A DNA stretch of 64,000 nucleotides from Flabesymbios commensalis (lineage: Eukaryota; Annelida; Polychaeta; Terebellida; Flabelligeridae), in the NCBI GenBank assembly GCA_964017125.1, contig OZ024902.1:51093914-51157913 (forward strand), written 5' to 3'. Below, piece by piece: positions 1 through 15,500 of this stretch. The notes under the pieces are model-generated. The model saw only the letters and a program-made list of their open reading frames with translations, was not told the DNA's origin and ran no database searches. Each line of letters opens with the position of its first letter. Position 1 is the stretch's first letter. A program made the translations under genes and the position numbers.

Positions 1-381
1 ATTTATTGTATTCAAATCTTTTTTGTATCAACTTCAGGATAGTGGGATTTATTTCTTTGAAATAGCCTGATAAAAAAAACATTTGGTGTGTCTGATTATG
101 TTACTCCATTAATTTATTATATTCTCATTTCATATTTTTTTATTTGGTAAATTAATTTTTCTTGATAATAAAAAAATTATAATCTCAAGATGCGATCATG
201 AATACTGGCGATGTTAAACTATTTGATTTGCATGTACTTTTAAATATTCCAGACACCAGCAGATTTTGTACTGAACAACAAGTGATTCAAATAACTGGAA
301 ATATTGAACATCAAAACTTTTTATTTACATTCTGCTTATTATAATAAGATTAAATATTACTTTTGTTTTATTTTTTTCCAG

Positions 382-583
382 TCTTTAGATGGTCAAAATA
401 TTTACAATGGCTGCTGTTCACTACGCATAGACTATTCTAAACTGCCCAATCTCAATGTCCGGTATAACAACGACAAAAGTCGAGATTACACTAATCCGTC
501 ATTGCCTTCAGGAGATGGAAACCCTCCTGCTGGCCTACAGCTGGAAAGTGCCTTAGGCTTTGGAGCAGCAGCTGCAGCAGCAG
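382..583 (+). CDS. PTBP: PTBP exon: end of RRM2 and start of linker
   Basis: Acceptor after a T-rich tract (tttttttccag) and donor gtgagt. It codes [20 protein letters not shown], the beta3 to beta4 part of RRM2, then the conserved [10 protein letters not shown] segment and an Ala run. It starts at a codon boundary and ends with one extra base (phase 1), so the first half of RRM2 must come from an exon to the left of the window. Confidence 0.95.
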
Positions 584-3500
584 GTGAGTTGTAGGCTGAA
601 ATATAATCTCTTTGAGTGATTTGGGTAATTAATGTGTACATTTTCAATCTTTTGATCATGCAATTGGGCAGCATATGTGCAATAACGGATTCAAGTAAAA
701 GAATAAATGTCACGTAATAGTGCAGCACTTAAGCAGTTAAACTGGGAAGGTTAACCCTTACGGCGCAGGATCGACTTTTGTCATCAGAATCTGACGTCTG
801 TAAGACAAAAGTCTATCCCGACACTGTAAGAGTAAGCATATTTACGATGGCTGTAAACTCGTAACGTAGGTATTCAAATGACTGGCAAAGAGCTAACTAA
901 GACATTTATGATGATTTCAAATTAAAAAACCTATCGTCTCCATGGTTTATGCTAAAATATCTAAGTGTTTTCAGGGTTAAAACCTCTTGTTATTGTATGT
1001 TTGTCAATGTAATCAGTTATCATTACATGGTGTAGAATGTCTTATTTATGTCATGCTTACTGCTACTTACTGTCTTTTGCTTTGTTTGTGTCAGGACACA
1101 GATTTATGCTAAGTGACCAAACGGCAAACCATATGAACCATGGTCACCACCTAGGTGACCAGGGACTGCCCTTTTCTGCTCATTCAGGCTTAACAAATGG
1201 AGGTACAGAGACACATATGTGTATAGTCTAGCACAGTCTAATACCATCCCAGCAAACACGACACGTTGAAACAATAATGTTTTAATGTTGGCCCAACGTC
1301 TGCGACGCTGGCCCAACATTAAAACATCATTGTTCCAACGTACCGTGTTAGCTGGGATTATTATGCCATCTTCAAGCAAAAACAGTTACTGGAAAAAAAT
1401 CCATTTACAAAGTTACTGCCTTTTGCCTGAGGAATGCAAAACTTGTTTCAGAACTAACTCATTTGGCATCTTACCTTTTTGATAAGGGAAAGATGATTAT
1501 ATAACCTGTTTTGTTTTGTATTAGTATTTTTAATGAAATTGATTTTACCACAAAATGATGAGATTTAACTTTCTGGCATGATAGAGTTTTGAAATTCCCA
1601 GTACACAAATATCCTGACAATAATTAAAATACCATTTTTACTTCTACTTCATCGTGGCATGTTTTCACTGCAATGCTGTTTTTTGCAAATTAATCCCCCG
1701 AGTTTTTTTTACATACATACAAATATTCGTTATGATTAGTCTTCTGTTTTCTGCTGTTCATGGATCGTCATACAAACGCTTAACAGTCCAAAGTCATCTC
1801 TTGACAAACATCATTGAAGTAAGCCATGGTGAATGTTACAAAACTAAATAAACGGTGCTCATATGCTAATTGTAATACATTTCTACTCAAAATCTGAAAT
1901 GTCAAAAAATGACTTTGTCCATTCTGTATGTTCAAGTACATTAAAGAAAATGTGGTCTTTTTCATTAGAGATGGGTATTATGCAAGATACAAGATATTTA
2001 GTCCATAGAACATAATTGTTAGCTGTCATATAGATCATATGAATGTATTTTTATCTTTGATACATTTAATAGTGTTTTTTTTGTGTAATTATTTATTTGG
2101 TAAATTTCGTGGATTACATCTAACTGGTTTGGAGTACCTGAAAAATGTTATTTTTTCTGTAAATGTGCTACTGAATTGTTTGCTTTTATTTTTCATTCAT
2201 TTAAAGCTAGAATTGCTAACACAATTTCTGCCTTCAACATGAGCAAAATATTACTGTTTATGAAAAATAAACAGATGGGTTAAATTATTTGTTTAGCTGA
2301 ACAATTTCATTGATTTCATTTGAATTTTACTTAGTCTGAAACTGGCTTAAAACCATATATATATAATACATATATATGGTCCGAGCAACTGAAGGGTTAA
2401 TATATTTCTCCTTGAGTACATGTGGTCCTTGCTTCAACTCTTGGAAAATGTGTGACTGCATTCAAAGCAAGAACCTTTCTCATTCTGTACCAGTGTCTGC
2501 TATTTTATGCGTGTGTGTGTCTAAAATAACACAGACTTTTGTCCGGTACTATTCTCATATTTCTCAGGAAAACAGCAAGTAAAAGAGTCTGATCTCTGGT
2601 TGATGTAACAGCAACTGAAAATATTACAAAAAATTCAGGTTTTGCAAATAATATGAAAAGCGAGTGCTATTGAAATTATTATTTCAGCCACTTTTACTCC
2701 TAGTTTTGCTTTGCATTTTTAAATGAAACATATTTCAGTGTTTCAAGATTGAAAGCAAATTTTATTTTTAAGAACTGGTTATGCAGGTGCTAATAAAAAC
2801 ACAAAATGTCTACTGTAGTCGATATCAGTGTTTTAAGAGTTAAGCAACTTTCTATTATAAGTTATTCTGCTTGATAATCACCTACCGTATCAATGATTGA
2901 TTGTCCCAAATAACATAAATTTTCAGTCCCTTGAAGTTGTGTATCGCGGTAGCAAGACACAGCCTCAAGTGGCTGAAAATTTTAATTAATTAAGTTATTG
3001 CTCTAATGGTCATCTTAGTATATTAATTACAAATATTAGTTTTATATTATGGCCTTTTATATCTCTATATTTTGTGGTGACTTCAAATGAGAGGTAGACT
3101 TTTAAGTGTATGATACGCATCTACAATACTATTATTTATGTTTAAAATATACCAGATATGCATTGGAATGTACAAATGTTTGCTACAGTATGATGCCTTG
3201 TGTATGCAGCAATAGTTACTACAAATATCACTGTACAATGGCTGCTTCAAATGCACTAATATTCACTTTGTGTGCAATACCATATTTTATAAAAGATGAA
3301 TTTTAGCTGCTAGGCCTTGTGTCTAGGCCTGTGTGTTTACCTGTCAATAATTGTTAATTACCTAATCTATTCCATTTTGTGGAGGGCTAATCTTAATTTA
3401 AAGCATGCTATCCCCGACATTTTCAGATATCCCAGTGCTTGGTTGCTGTTGCCATCCCTTACTTAACCTCTGTTTTACTCACCCCTTCCCTTCAGTGCTA

Positions 3501-6500
3501 TCACAGTTGGCTCATCCATGACCATCAAGTTCTGTCACCCATAGTTAGCACTGCTATCAAGCTGTGGGTACCTTAAGTCTCACTGGTACGTCTGTCACCA
3601 GTGCTTTCCAATCTGAAGCAGTGAACAAAACACATCATCCACCGCAAAATTACAATCATACAGAATTCTGAAATTTGTGTAACTCTGTGCACACAATCTA
3701 TTTATCATTCCTCTCTATGAAAGCGCGACTTTCCAATTGCTTTCGTCTCCTTCCTTCTGACTTTTCTTAAAGTATATAAACTCATGATAACAGAAGTGTT
3801 TTATATGCAACTTGTTAAGGTACCCCTGGTGTCTTCGCGTCACCGTTTATGGCTGGTATTGGACCTACTGCACTAACAGCATACGGTACCAGCAACGTGG
3901 GAGGTATGCTGCCTTATGGTACAGAATCACCAACTAACCCCATGTCCGCTTCGCCGCTGTTAACCACCGGTAGTTATCTTCTCACTTGCACTATATTTTG
4001 TTATGTTTAATTTTTGTGATTGTCCATCACTCTCATCAGATTTTTTGCATGTTCCATCACTTTGTGACTTTGCAAAACTTTTTTATCTATTATCCTAATG
4101 CATGTTCGAATTAATGTCAAATTTGATGCTCATGTCACAAGGCTGGAGGGATAGCAAAATTGCTCTGAATGCTAGTGTTTTGAGTTGTTGCGCACATTTT
4201 AAAGATAATTTGTTGTTTAGTCATCCTGTACAATATTTTATATTTGAGTTTTTGCTACTGCTTTATTCTGTATCATAGCTAGCTTAATAATATCTGTTAT
4301 TTTGTTATTTTGAGACTTTCTATTTTAATAATCATTACAACTCAGGATACAAAAATTGACGATAGGTATGCATTGATTACGCTATTCCTTTTCAATGTTA
4401 TCCGATAAATGCAAAAAAGACTAGTCACATCTAAGTCCCTACATCACATTCATTTAACCTTTTCAGCGCAGGGACCGTCTTTATACTTTAGAATCTCACG
4501 TCAGATTCTGACGTATAAAGACGGTCCCAGCACTGAAAGAATTAAAATATTTAAAGTGGTCGGTAGACCCATAAATTAGGTATTCAATGGACCAGGAAGA
4601 ATTGACCAAGACATATATGATGATTTCAAATTGAAAAAACCCTTTATTCTCCATGGTTCAAACAAAAATAATTTTGCATTGTAAGGGTTAAGTTTAGTTT
4701 TATTATCACTGATGGTAGTAATCAGTTTTATTTTTTGTTCTAATAAAATTGAATCCCCAGTTGCTCAAGATTAATAAGTAAGGAAGTTGCAGCATGTAAT
4801 TGTCAACTTGTATAAATTAGGTTAGTTAAGTTGATAAGGTTAAAGTATGTCTCATAATATCTTGGCTCTGAGGGAATTTCTCATAGCTCTGAGGGTATTC
4901 ACTGATTTGGGACCAACATTATAAATTTCTAAGTTGCTTGTACACTTCAAAATGTTAATGGATACTTTGAGCCACAATAATGCCCAGTGTCATACCATTT
5001 CCCACATGCCTGCTCTTCATGATGCAGCATTATTACCCTTATCTTGCTAAGGTAATTTATTTAAATTTTCACCCGGTTGAAGTCGTGTCTCCTTACCCAA
5101 TTACAGTGATTTTGTCAACTAATGAAACAGATTAAAAACGGTAATAGTCGTGATCAGCAAGATAAGGGTTAAAAGTGGTTTATTTTTTATTATTGGTAGC
5201 ATAAAATTGAACATCAATTACAGTTTAGTAAAACTAGCAATTAGAATGGTGTCTATTAACTCAAATTATACCTAACATAATTTTAAATATTTGTGCATTT
5301 GTTTGGCTATTCAAGTTTAAAAGCTTCATATAATATAGATATTTTTTTGATTTGCCCAAAATATGTTTTCCTCAACTTCATATTAACTTTATTTATGTCC
5401 GCCCAGGCTTTAATTAAGCTTATTTAAGAAGTCATAATTGACCCACACTATTTCCAGACCCGTTTGACAGACTTTATACCTAGTCATGCCTTCTTCAGTT
5501 GAGTCAGAAGGTGACAGTAGATGGCAAATGTTTGACAGTCACACTACAGCTGCCAATGCAACACCATGTCGTTGCTAGTATATTATATAAAAAATAATAA
5601 CTAGTTCCTGCCTAGCCTCAGGTTTAGGCCACTTCATGTTGACAACTGCTATCACTGGCTGTGATTCACAGTGCAGTGTCCAGTGCATGGTGGATATGAT
5701 GTAAGGCGCCTTTAGTTGTGAGGTCAAGTGTAAAGATGAAGAAATAAGATAGATAAAAAATAATGATAAAAAATAATGTTAAATTTTTTTATTCCACAAC
5801 TCACTCTTTATGTGACAAGGTATTTGATCAAATTTCCGATACCTAAGAAATATTGACATGAAGATATCTCTTTAAGTAGGTGTTGACATGATAGACCACA
5901 TAATTTATCTTCTAAAAAAAATTCTTTGTTATTTGTAATATATTTTAAGCTGGTCAATGTAGTGCAAGTTGGTTTGGTGAAAGCTATATATGCAATACTG
6001 AAAAATCGTTTTAGTCTTTAGGCACCCCCCCCCCTTTTAAAGCCAAGAGGTAGAGTTTAGAATTCATGTAGATCAATATTATACTATGACCTTCAGGAAG
6101 GGGGGGGGGGCTCTGTGAACTTAGTCCATGTAATCACTCCTGCTGCAACAACTATATTTCAAAATGATCATGTATCTTACGTCTATTAAAATAACTTGGC
6201 AGTTGCATAAATTTGATCTTCAAATTATGGTACAAAATTATGGTATAGCTTCTTTTCAGCTATATATATGCATAATAATAGTATAATTGTCCATACATGT
6301 TTATGTATACATAAATGGCAATGCTATAAATAATCATATTAAACTGCTTACCAGAAAAACTGAAACAATGTTACAATGCTTTTCATTATTTTCTTCAAAT
6401 ATGTTAAAGGGACTGGCCCAGGCTAAAATCATGAAAAAATCGGTGATTTTATTTTGGCTTCTTAATATGACCATATGATGTAAACATGTCCATAGACTAG

Positions 6501-9500
6501 AACTGCAAAATTTTATCATTTTTGTGCTGCGCATTCACCAGTTGGACTAGATATAGAGACGAAATTCCCGATTTCTAATTATTGACAACCATGTCAAAAA
6601 TAGGAAATACGGGAATTTCGTCTCTATATCTAGTCTAACAGGTGAATGCGCAGCACAAAAGTTATAAAATTTTGCAGTTCTAGTCTATGGACATGCTTAC
6701 ATCATATGGTCATATTAAGAACCCAAAATAAAATCACCGATTTTATCATGATTTTAGCCTGGGCCAGTCCCTTTAAGTAACATAAATGTCTTTGTTATAG
6801 GGATCTTTAGTAGATAGTATTGTATTTCTAGTGTAATTATTTTTGTGTCCTCTTTATATTTCCACCTGTAGTTGCATCCCTAATGGCTGCTATATTTAAA
6901 TAGATTTTAGTTTTTGCTTTTTACTTCCTTATCCAGTGATATAAATTGAATATATCTTGTGCTCAAGTAACATTTTAACTATTCATCAGTCGTAAGTTTT
7001 CATGATGTGCGCTTCAACAACTTAGTTAGATAGATTAATAGTTTGATTGATGTGACAAAGAGAATCGTTTTAATGTAAACTGTTGACAACTTCAATGCCA
7101 GTTTCAATGAATAAGGCAACTTCTGTTTGTAGAATCATTGAGAATGATCAATATAAATTTTATGGGAATAAAGCCAGTTGCAACAATGTTTTTTTTTTGC
7201 CCAAAATGGTAAACGTTGGGGATTTCACATACCTGGACGTACATGAAATTGTATTCAAACTCTACATTACATGTACGGTCCACTCATGCAATGCAGCATT
7301 TTGTGGCTAATATCAAAGTGATTTTTTTTTACCTTGAGTAGCCCGATGGGGGTATTTCTTTGGTCAGAATTGACGGCCCAATGATGAGAAGTTGAGTTGA
7401 GCTAATATATAGAATTTGAGAAGTAATTAGGACATTTTTGTTATTTACACAGTTTTGTAGCTTTTTAATTAGTAAACTTGCATGAACCTTTTTGGCACAC
7501 ACCAGTCAATTTAGCTTTTCATAAAGGCCATGCATGATGTAATCAGCTTATTGCACTACAGTTATTGCAGCTATGTATTTATAATTCAATATACTTAGAT
7601 GCTAATATTTATTTTGTCTTTTAATTGTAGCTGGACTCGCAGGTATACCAGGTGAGTTCTTCTAATAATTCCTGAATTAACACAAGACATTGAATCAATT
7701 TTAGTTTAACTCTTTAACCACCAAGTTATTTCATTGGAATTTTTACCCACTTAAGGTTGTGTCTAGCTGACGCAATCCACAACATCAAGTGAGTGAAAAT
7801 TAGTCATGATAATGCCTAAAAATGGCCCACAATTGACCTTTTTCGACCTTCAAAAGATCCACTGGCAATAAAAAAAATAGAAGTGAAGATTAAATTTGAG
7901 TTGTTAGAACTTTCTTTTATGTCTTTAACAACATGTAACCTGATATAGCTACAGATGTATCTCTTTAACATTTTTTAGGGAGGGGCAAATTAAAAGCAAA
8001 TACTCAATTTTTTTGAACAAAGAAAGTATGTGACTGAATATATGCTGGTTCGCTTTACTCTTTGAGAGATTGCTTCCAGGGATGCTTTTATCCCCCGCCC
8101 AAGAAGTAGATATTGTCATCACAATGTCTGGCGGTCCGGCAGTGGGTCGTTTTTCCATTCTGGAAGATATCTCTGAAACCGGTAGCCGGATTGTTTTCAT
8201 ATTCCACACACATCCCTTAGGGGGTGTAGATTTAACTTTAGGTGGTTATGACTTTTGACCTATGTTTTAACCTTTGATTGATTTAAATTATTGGCGTGGG
8301 ATATTGTCACCCTCATTGCTCTTGTTTGCAAAAAGTCCCATCTGGTCACACAGCATTTTACAGTATTTATACCATCCTACAGGCATGCCCTTCGGACTTG
8401 GTATGCCGGCAGCAGCAGCAGTGGGAGCTGCTGGTCTCCGACTCCCTGGCCAGCCAACCATCGGAGCTGTACTACTGGTCTCCAACTTGAATGAAGACGT
8501 GAGTCATGCTTTTCTATTCGTCTATTCAATTGCTATTAGAATCCATATATGAGGGAAATTGTTCCCTCCAAAAACAATTTTCCCATGAACAAGCTCATTT
8601 GAGATTTTTCTGTGGATAATTTCAAGGTGAAATACTAAAGATTTTGCTGTTAATATCACCACATATCTGTAATACTGTACCCGAGCAACATCATAACTGT
8701 ACATGTTCCTGTTCTTTTTCTTTGTTGGGCAACTTTTATCTTCAAGCTTTATTTCGTCCACTCACGTACCAAGTCTTAAATGTTTTATAACCCTATTTCA
8801 TAATCTTTACTTTTCTGATCATGTTTAGCAAAACCAGCAAATACCTTTTATCTGTCTAATTATAAAAAATTCCAGGTGGATTCCCTTTTTCTGTGCACTG
8901 ACAAAAATGAATTTTGTAATTTGAACGTATATTGCCACCAAGTCAATAAAAAAATGTACTTCATTTGTTTTCATAATTTCATAATTCAATCTCCAGTATT
9001 TTTTCATAACATTTTTACTTGAATATTAAGCAGGTTTATAGGACAACATATTATCAGGAGTTGATTGTATCAATACTAACTGCTGTTAATTTTCTAAACA
9101 TCCTTCTTTCCTGCTCATTCATAAAAGTTCAATATTGTGTAGAGCCGGGGGGTAGCGTGCTTCAGACCACCGTTGCACAATTTTTATTACTTCCTATGGC
9201 CCTGTGTAACCTGTATGCCGCCTAAAGCCCCATTCATTCGCAGTCTTTAAAACTCATCAAATCTTTTAATGGACCCTAGTTCCAGGAAGTACCAACTTAT
9301 ACTAAACCTCACACATGATTATCGTACCACTAAAACAAAAAATGACAATAACTTGTTATCAGGCCTACGCATTTATTACTAGGTTTGGGTCAGACGTGTA
9401 TTTTAATGACTGCATTCATTCTAAACATGCTATGCAATAAAATAGGGAAAATGCTGCTCTACTGGAGTTGACTATCATTCAGTGTGAACCGGAAAACGTG

Positions 9501-12500
9501 AATACAGGACTCCCACCGTCATCGCTGATGTTAACTGAAAGACTGTCAACTCAGTTGAGTAACCAGTCGGATAGAATAATAGTCACTGCTTATGATTGCA
9601 TCGAATTTCGAGATTGTATGCTTTACCCAATGCTGATTTATGTTGGGCCAGATTTAAATCCAATTTTGGTCAATGTACCTTGTGGCTGTACAACTGCTAT
9701 TAACAATTTGCATCATTGAACATTGGGTCAATCAACTATGTTGACATCTGATTTGATTATCATGATTTCCTGGATTTTTGTCCATCAGATACGGACATTT
9801 CACTGACTGGATCTTTCCACTTTCATATTATAAACATATATATGTATGTGACTGATGTTGATCAAATTAGAAAGAAGACTGATGACATGTATGAATTTAT
9901 TTTAAGTCACGGGTATATTTTTTTGAGTAGATGACGACAAGTACTGAATCTTGAACAACAGATTTGCTATACAGGAATTCAGTATAATATACATTGCTCA
10001 TTAAGATAAATTGGTTAGGACCCCTATTTAAAATAAAAGCAAATGTAAATGTATTTGCATCTCATGCATCAACATGTGCAAGTATTTGCCAAAATGCACA
10101 AGAAACTGCAGCAGCGTTAACTACTGGTCGAGTGTTAAAGTCAAACAATGCTAGCTAACATCTATGAGTATAATATAGCATATCGCTATTCCTCAGCAAC
10201 ATATTTTTTTCCAAAATCTTTTTTTTTAATGTGATTTTTTCTTTAAATTATTTTCACATTCATTATTTATTTTCTATCATAATTTACCTTCACATTCATG
10301 ATGGGCTTTGGTTGCTTTGCTAGAAATATGTAGTTTTGTAGATTATGCAACATAATATCCACACTGTAGGAATGATGAGTGCTCATTTAAAAAAAAAATC
10401 ATTATTGGAGCAACATATAACATGTTCATCATTATTAAAGGTGTGCCTGGTATGAACCATTAGCAGTTGGTATTTGAGCCATAATAATCACATATCAGTC
10501 AAATAAATCAATTTAAAATAGCTTATTTTGTGTTTATTTTCCACTCTCAATTGTTTATCTGGTGTAGAAGAAAGAGTACTATTGAATAGAAGTCCCTTGT
10601 GTCATCAATATATATCTATATATATACTCACATGATATTGTCTAATTTTGGTGAATTGATTTGAATATTCCTTCCCCATCCTTCATATTCATTTATGAAT
10701 GGTGATTGTGCAGCCGTAATATTTGTATCTAATTGTTTTGTGCCCATACAAACTACATAATTGAGGCATAAAAACAATTTATGGCATGTGAAAAATGTTA
10801 AATATCTCCTGCATGCCAACTTTGATCCTCTGCGGGCTGAATTATTTTAATTTAATTCATAAATCAAGCACTTGATGAGTATACATCATCAGTCCTTAAT
10901 TTTCCAGATAAATATAATTACACTGTAATCTGAATAGCAAAATTTAAATAGAATTACATTTTTTTAGTATTATACATAAGTGGACAAATGTGCCCACAGC
11001 ACGCAGAGGGATATATGTAGACTTTTTTTTATTTTTCTAAATGGTGGCTGTTGGTTATATTTTTCTCCAATACTCAGGTAACTGATCATTGTGTATATGT
11101 GTCTCATTCAACAAAGCTAATTCTGCACAAATCTAGAACATGTATGAACTGTCTTTGACAGAAAAGCTGGTCTGTTTCTGTCAGTGTGCCTCCAGTTGAG
11201 CAAGTAGTTAGGAGAAGTGCAATGCTACACACAAAGATTTCATTCGCTGTATTTTTTTTCTTTTTTCCCGTCCCACACTCACTTGCTGGTGTCCACGTCG
11301 GCTTCTATAATCTTGGACACTGTTGACCTGCCTGTCTTCTGCTGCGTCTCTGCTCTCCTGTCTGCTCTGACTATAGAAGGTCACGCCCGATGCTCTCTTT
11401 ACCCTTTTTGGTACGTTTGTAAGCACTATTTATTTCAATTTTTTCTCATCTTTAGCTGATAGTAACATAGTAAGACTTGTGGCTCGTGTGGTACTGGACT
11501 GTAATAATAATAATGACACATTGTAAAAATCTGGTAGATTGGTGACACCAGTAATAACTTGAGCACGCTATTTGTCCAGTAATAGGCATCCTGCTGCCTC
11601 TGACTATCACCTGACCCCAACAGACACAAGATTTTGTTTAGCATTGGCTCAATGCTGGGGCATCATCTCAATGTTTGGCCCAGCATTGGGCCAATATATT
11701 TCAAATGTCTTGCGTTTACTTGACACAACTATTCTGTTTTCAAGTTACCGCCAAGAACAGACTAACAATATTGCATTTGTGCCTATTCTCTTTTTACTGT
11801 TTAAAATATAATGGCAGTGATTGGCCTATGTTACTTTTGCCAGCATGATTTCGAAATTCTACTCTGCTAGTTGTATTTGTGCTACCAACCAACATTATTG
11901 AGGTATTTTGATTTTTGATTGTCTGTATGCACAATGCCGTACTGTACTCAGGTGTATATGGCGACGTGATCCGGGTCAAAATCATGTTCAACAAGAAAGA
12001 CAACGCTCTTGTACAATTTGCTGATGCCACACAAGCACAAGTTGGTAAGTGTCATTTCTAAATTTAGGTTTTATCAGCCAATCAAATATATTCCCCTTGT
12101 TTTTTTAATAGTACAATTGCTTGTTTCATAAATATAATTATAAATAATTGCATGCCTAGCAAAATATCATGCTGGGCATGTATGTTTCCCATGATGTAAT
12201 TATATCCAGTATTATCACTGTTCACAGTATCATCACTCTATATTTATCATTCTTCCACCAGTGTGCGGGAAGAGACATATTCTAATCAGGATATCCGTCT
12301 ATACAAATTTTTTCCATAAGGGATGCTCAGACCCGATTATTTTCAGGTGGAGGGGGTGGTCTTGTTAGGGTTGTTATGGCATCTTAGACAGGGGTATAAT
12401 CACTTTTCCAGTTAAAATTGTATCCATTAATAACTGACTTTGCAACATTGTTTCTTGACTAAGCGATTTTGTGATTTACCACTTAATAACTTGCCACCAA

Positions 12501-15500
12501 ATTATTTTTGCAGCACTGCAGCACATTGACAGACTGAAAGTGTGGGGCAAACAGATAAAGGTGGCTCCATCAAAGCACTCAGTGGTACAGATGCCTAAAG
12601 AAGGCCAGCCTGTAAGTTTGCATGCATTCACCTACAAACATGTATATCTGTCCCAATGCTGACTCCTGCTAGACTTATGTGTAACTGAGAATAATGACCA
12701 AGCATTAGCCAAATATCTTCCCAGCAGACAAGTTGAATCAATGTTGTTTTAACGTTGGTCCAATGTTAAACCAACATTATTTGTGTCTGCTGGGTTGTGT
12801 GTGCTTGTATAATAGCTCTGTTGTCTTAAATTTTTTACCTCTTTCTGTGAACCTTAGAGCTATACGAATACAAATTTTCTCATTTCTCTCATTTCCACAA
12901 CTTCAAATTACAAAAATTACAAAGAATTTTAAATTTGAAGGACAAAAAATATTTGTGGCACAGTTTTTAAAGATACTTCACTTTTAAAAACCGAGTGGCT
13001 ACTGAATAGCTGATCATTGAAGGATCATTATAATCTACATCTGTTCTCCAGGTTTAACTACAAAGGAATTTCATCAAATTTTCTCCGCTGCAAATTACCC
13101 AATTCTACTGTGTGTAAAACGATGTGCATCAAATAAAAGCTTGAAAGGCCCTAATGATGTGCATCAAATAGAATCTTTTAAAGGCCCTGATTTTAATATT
13201 TTTCAATATCATAATAAACTGACCACATTATCAGAGTCCATATGAAACATTGGTGCTTGAAGTATTAACCCTTAGAACACTGATGTCGACTACAGTAGAC
13301 ATTCTGTGTTTCCATTAGCACCTTTAACACCCCTGATAACCAGTTGTTAAAAATAAAACATGCTTTTAATTTTGAAACACTGATAGATGTTGGGACATAA
13401 ATTTCACAAATAACACAAATTTTCCGTCACTTGGAAGTTGTGGATTGCGTAGCGAGACACAACTTTAAATGGCTGAAAATTTTAATTTCTTTGCTCAGTG
13501 TTCTAAGAGTTAAATGTACTCTGTTGCATGTTTTGTTGCCTATTACTGAAGATAGTTTTTTTCTGTTTTCACCAATGTTATGTTTTATATTCGTTATTAT
13601 AGGATGCAGGATTAACAAAAGACTTCCAGACATCTGCACTTCACAGATTCAAGAAACCTGGCTCTAAGAACCACAACAATATATTCCCACCTTCAGGGAC
13701 ACTTCACCTCTCAAACATTCCGTGAGTACAATAATCAACCGATGGGTGGGGGGGGGGGGGGGGATCAGTTCATTTTTAAGCTGATATCAAAATAGAAAAG
13801 GTTAATGGATGTAAATGTTTGTCCTTCTAATGAATGTACTTCGGTCCAATTTTGAATGTTTTTTCACTTGATCAAAGTTTTTGTGAAAAAACCAGCTTTG
13901 GTGAAATCTATTAGAATTTTATTTCTATTATTTACTTTCTTATATTTTAGGCCAACCACAACAGAAGAAGATCTACATGATTTATTCTCACAGCACGGCA
14001 CAGTTGTAGCTTTCAAATTTTTCCAGTGAGTTCAATCATTTAAATAATATATCCAAAGTTCATTCAAATTTGTCATATATATACAGCTGAAAAAACTATT
14101 TGTGCCAATCATTTTTTGGAGATATTTCACCTAAAGATAATTTTTTTCATTTTATTTTCCTTGCTTCGACACAAAATAGTTTCAAGTTAATTAGTGGAGA
14201 ACTTTAAAAATAATTTGCCGTAAAATTAAATTTTCAGAAAAGACAGAAAAATGGCACTTATTCAGATGAGCACAGTTGAAGAAGCAGTTCACGGATTACT
14301 CGTGAGTATTAATTATGCTTTATGTCTCCCGGTCATGTTGGCGGCTTGTCATTAACATTGTCTCTGCTCATTTGAAATCAAATTAACCAGCATTTATACC
14401 ATATGGTAATTATGTGTATTAATAGATCAATCACTGCATGATAATGATGTGGGTACTACCATAATTGTTGTGATTAATTGCTGCATGATGCTGTTTGTTA
14501 AGAAATATCACATTGAAATTAAGGGGCTATGGTGGTAGTGGTTTGTTTTAAAATGAAGACACAATAATTTATAAACAGTAAGTCTTTACCTGGATACTTA
14601 GTGATATTGCACATTTTTGCAATGTAACATAAAAATCACCAATATAATTGATAAAATTACAATCATTCTTGTATAATTTGCATGTATATATTGTACCAAT
14701 GATTTTAAAATATCTAATTCCGGATGGCACACATGGAAAAAAATTACATGCTTTCTTTTCCCATTTCACCAAGTCTTTTCATAATTTCTTTTCACATATA
14801 GTTTAAGAACTTTTGTAAAAAAAAACTTTTCCTCTCAAATTAATGCCTATTAATGTTATAAGGCAATCGCCTATATATTTTTTATATTTCTAGCTAGCAC
14901 TTTCAGTTGTAATGTCTTAGTAATTAGTGTTTAATCACGGTGTAGTTTGCATGAAACTCTAGATAGACCTTGCTCAACTGTGTATTCTTGCTTGACTGTG
15001 TATTCAATATTTTACAACGTTATTTTTACCATTTATGTGCTTTCTATGTAAGAATGTATATATATTGTAGAACAACATACTGTTCAAACATACAACATAT
15101 TTTTTGCTGACAGTAAAAACAAATGGAATGATGTATTTGCCAGCAAATTATCTGTTGCATATTATGAGCGGGTGTTAATCCCTTTAACTATTTTACAATT
15201 TATTTTCTTTTTTTTCAACTTATCTAACCAGAAAACGTTCGCTTTCTGTAATAATGTTTTCTTTAATTATACATTTTATGTATCTTTCATGGAACAGAAA
15301 CATACATTATTTCAAATTTCTATTAATATTTGTTCTTCAGTTACATTTTTCATTTCTGTATGCTGTAGACAAACTAAAGAACCCAGATACATGTAACAGT
15401 TGTGACTTCTTTTTTTAAAGTTTGAAAATGTATGTCTTTACTCCAGATGGAAATTAGATATAATATATAGATTTAAAGAGTTAACACACATGAATATCTT

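Larger units (their letters stand above)
1203..3819 (+). other. PTBP intron with repeat fragments
   Basis: Holds a complete hairpin element (1247-1357), a fragment at 2735-2843 that matches the left half of the element at 13265-13513 in reverse, and an isolated copy of the CACTTGAAGTTGTG-type hairpin (2918-2984). I see no exon in it. Confidence 0.75.
3970..7630 (+). other. PTBP intron, 3.7 kb, with three elements
   Basis: Contains TTAA-type elements at 4454-4691 and 5033-5172 and the long palindrome at 6404-6776. A C10 run (6025-6034) and a G11 run (6100-6110) lie 65 bp apart. Nothing else recognised. Confidence 0.75.

Noticed and set aside
486-728. Minus-strand ORF with poly-Ala across the PTBP RRM2 exon
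   Set aside because: Antisense shadow of the plus-strand GCA/GCT run; the plus strand has conserved RRM text and splice sites.
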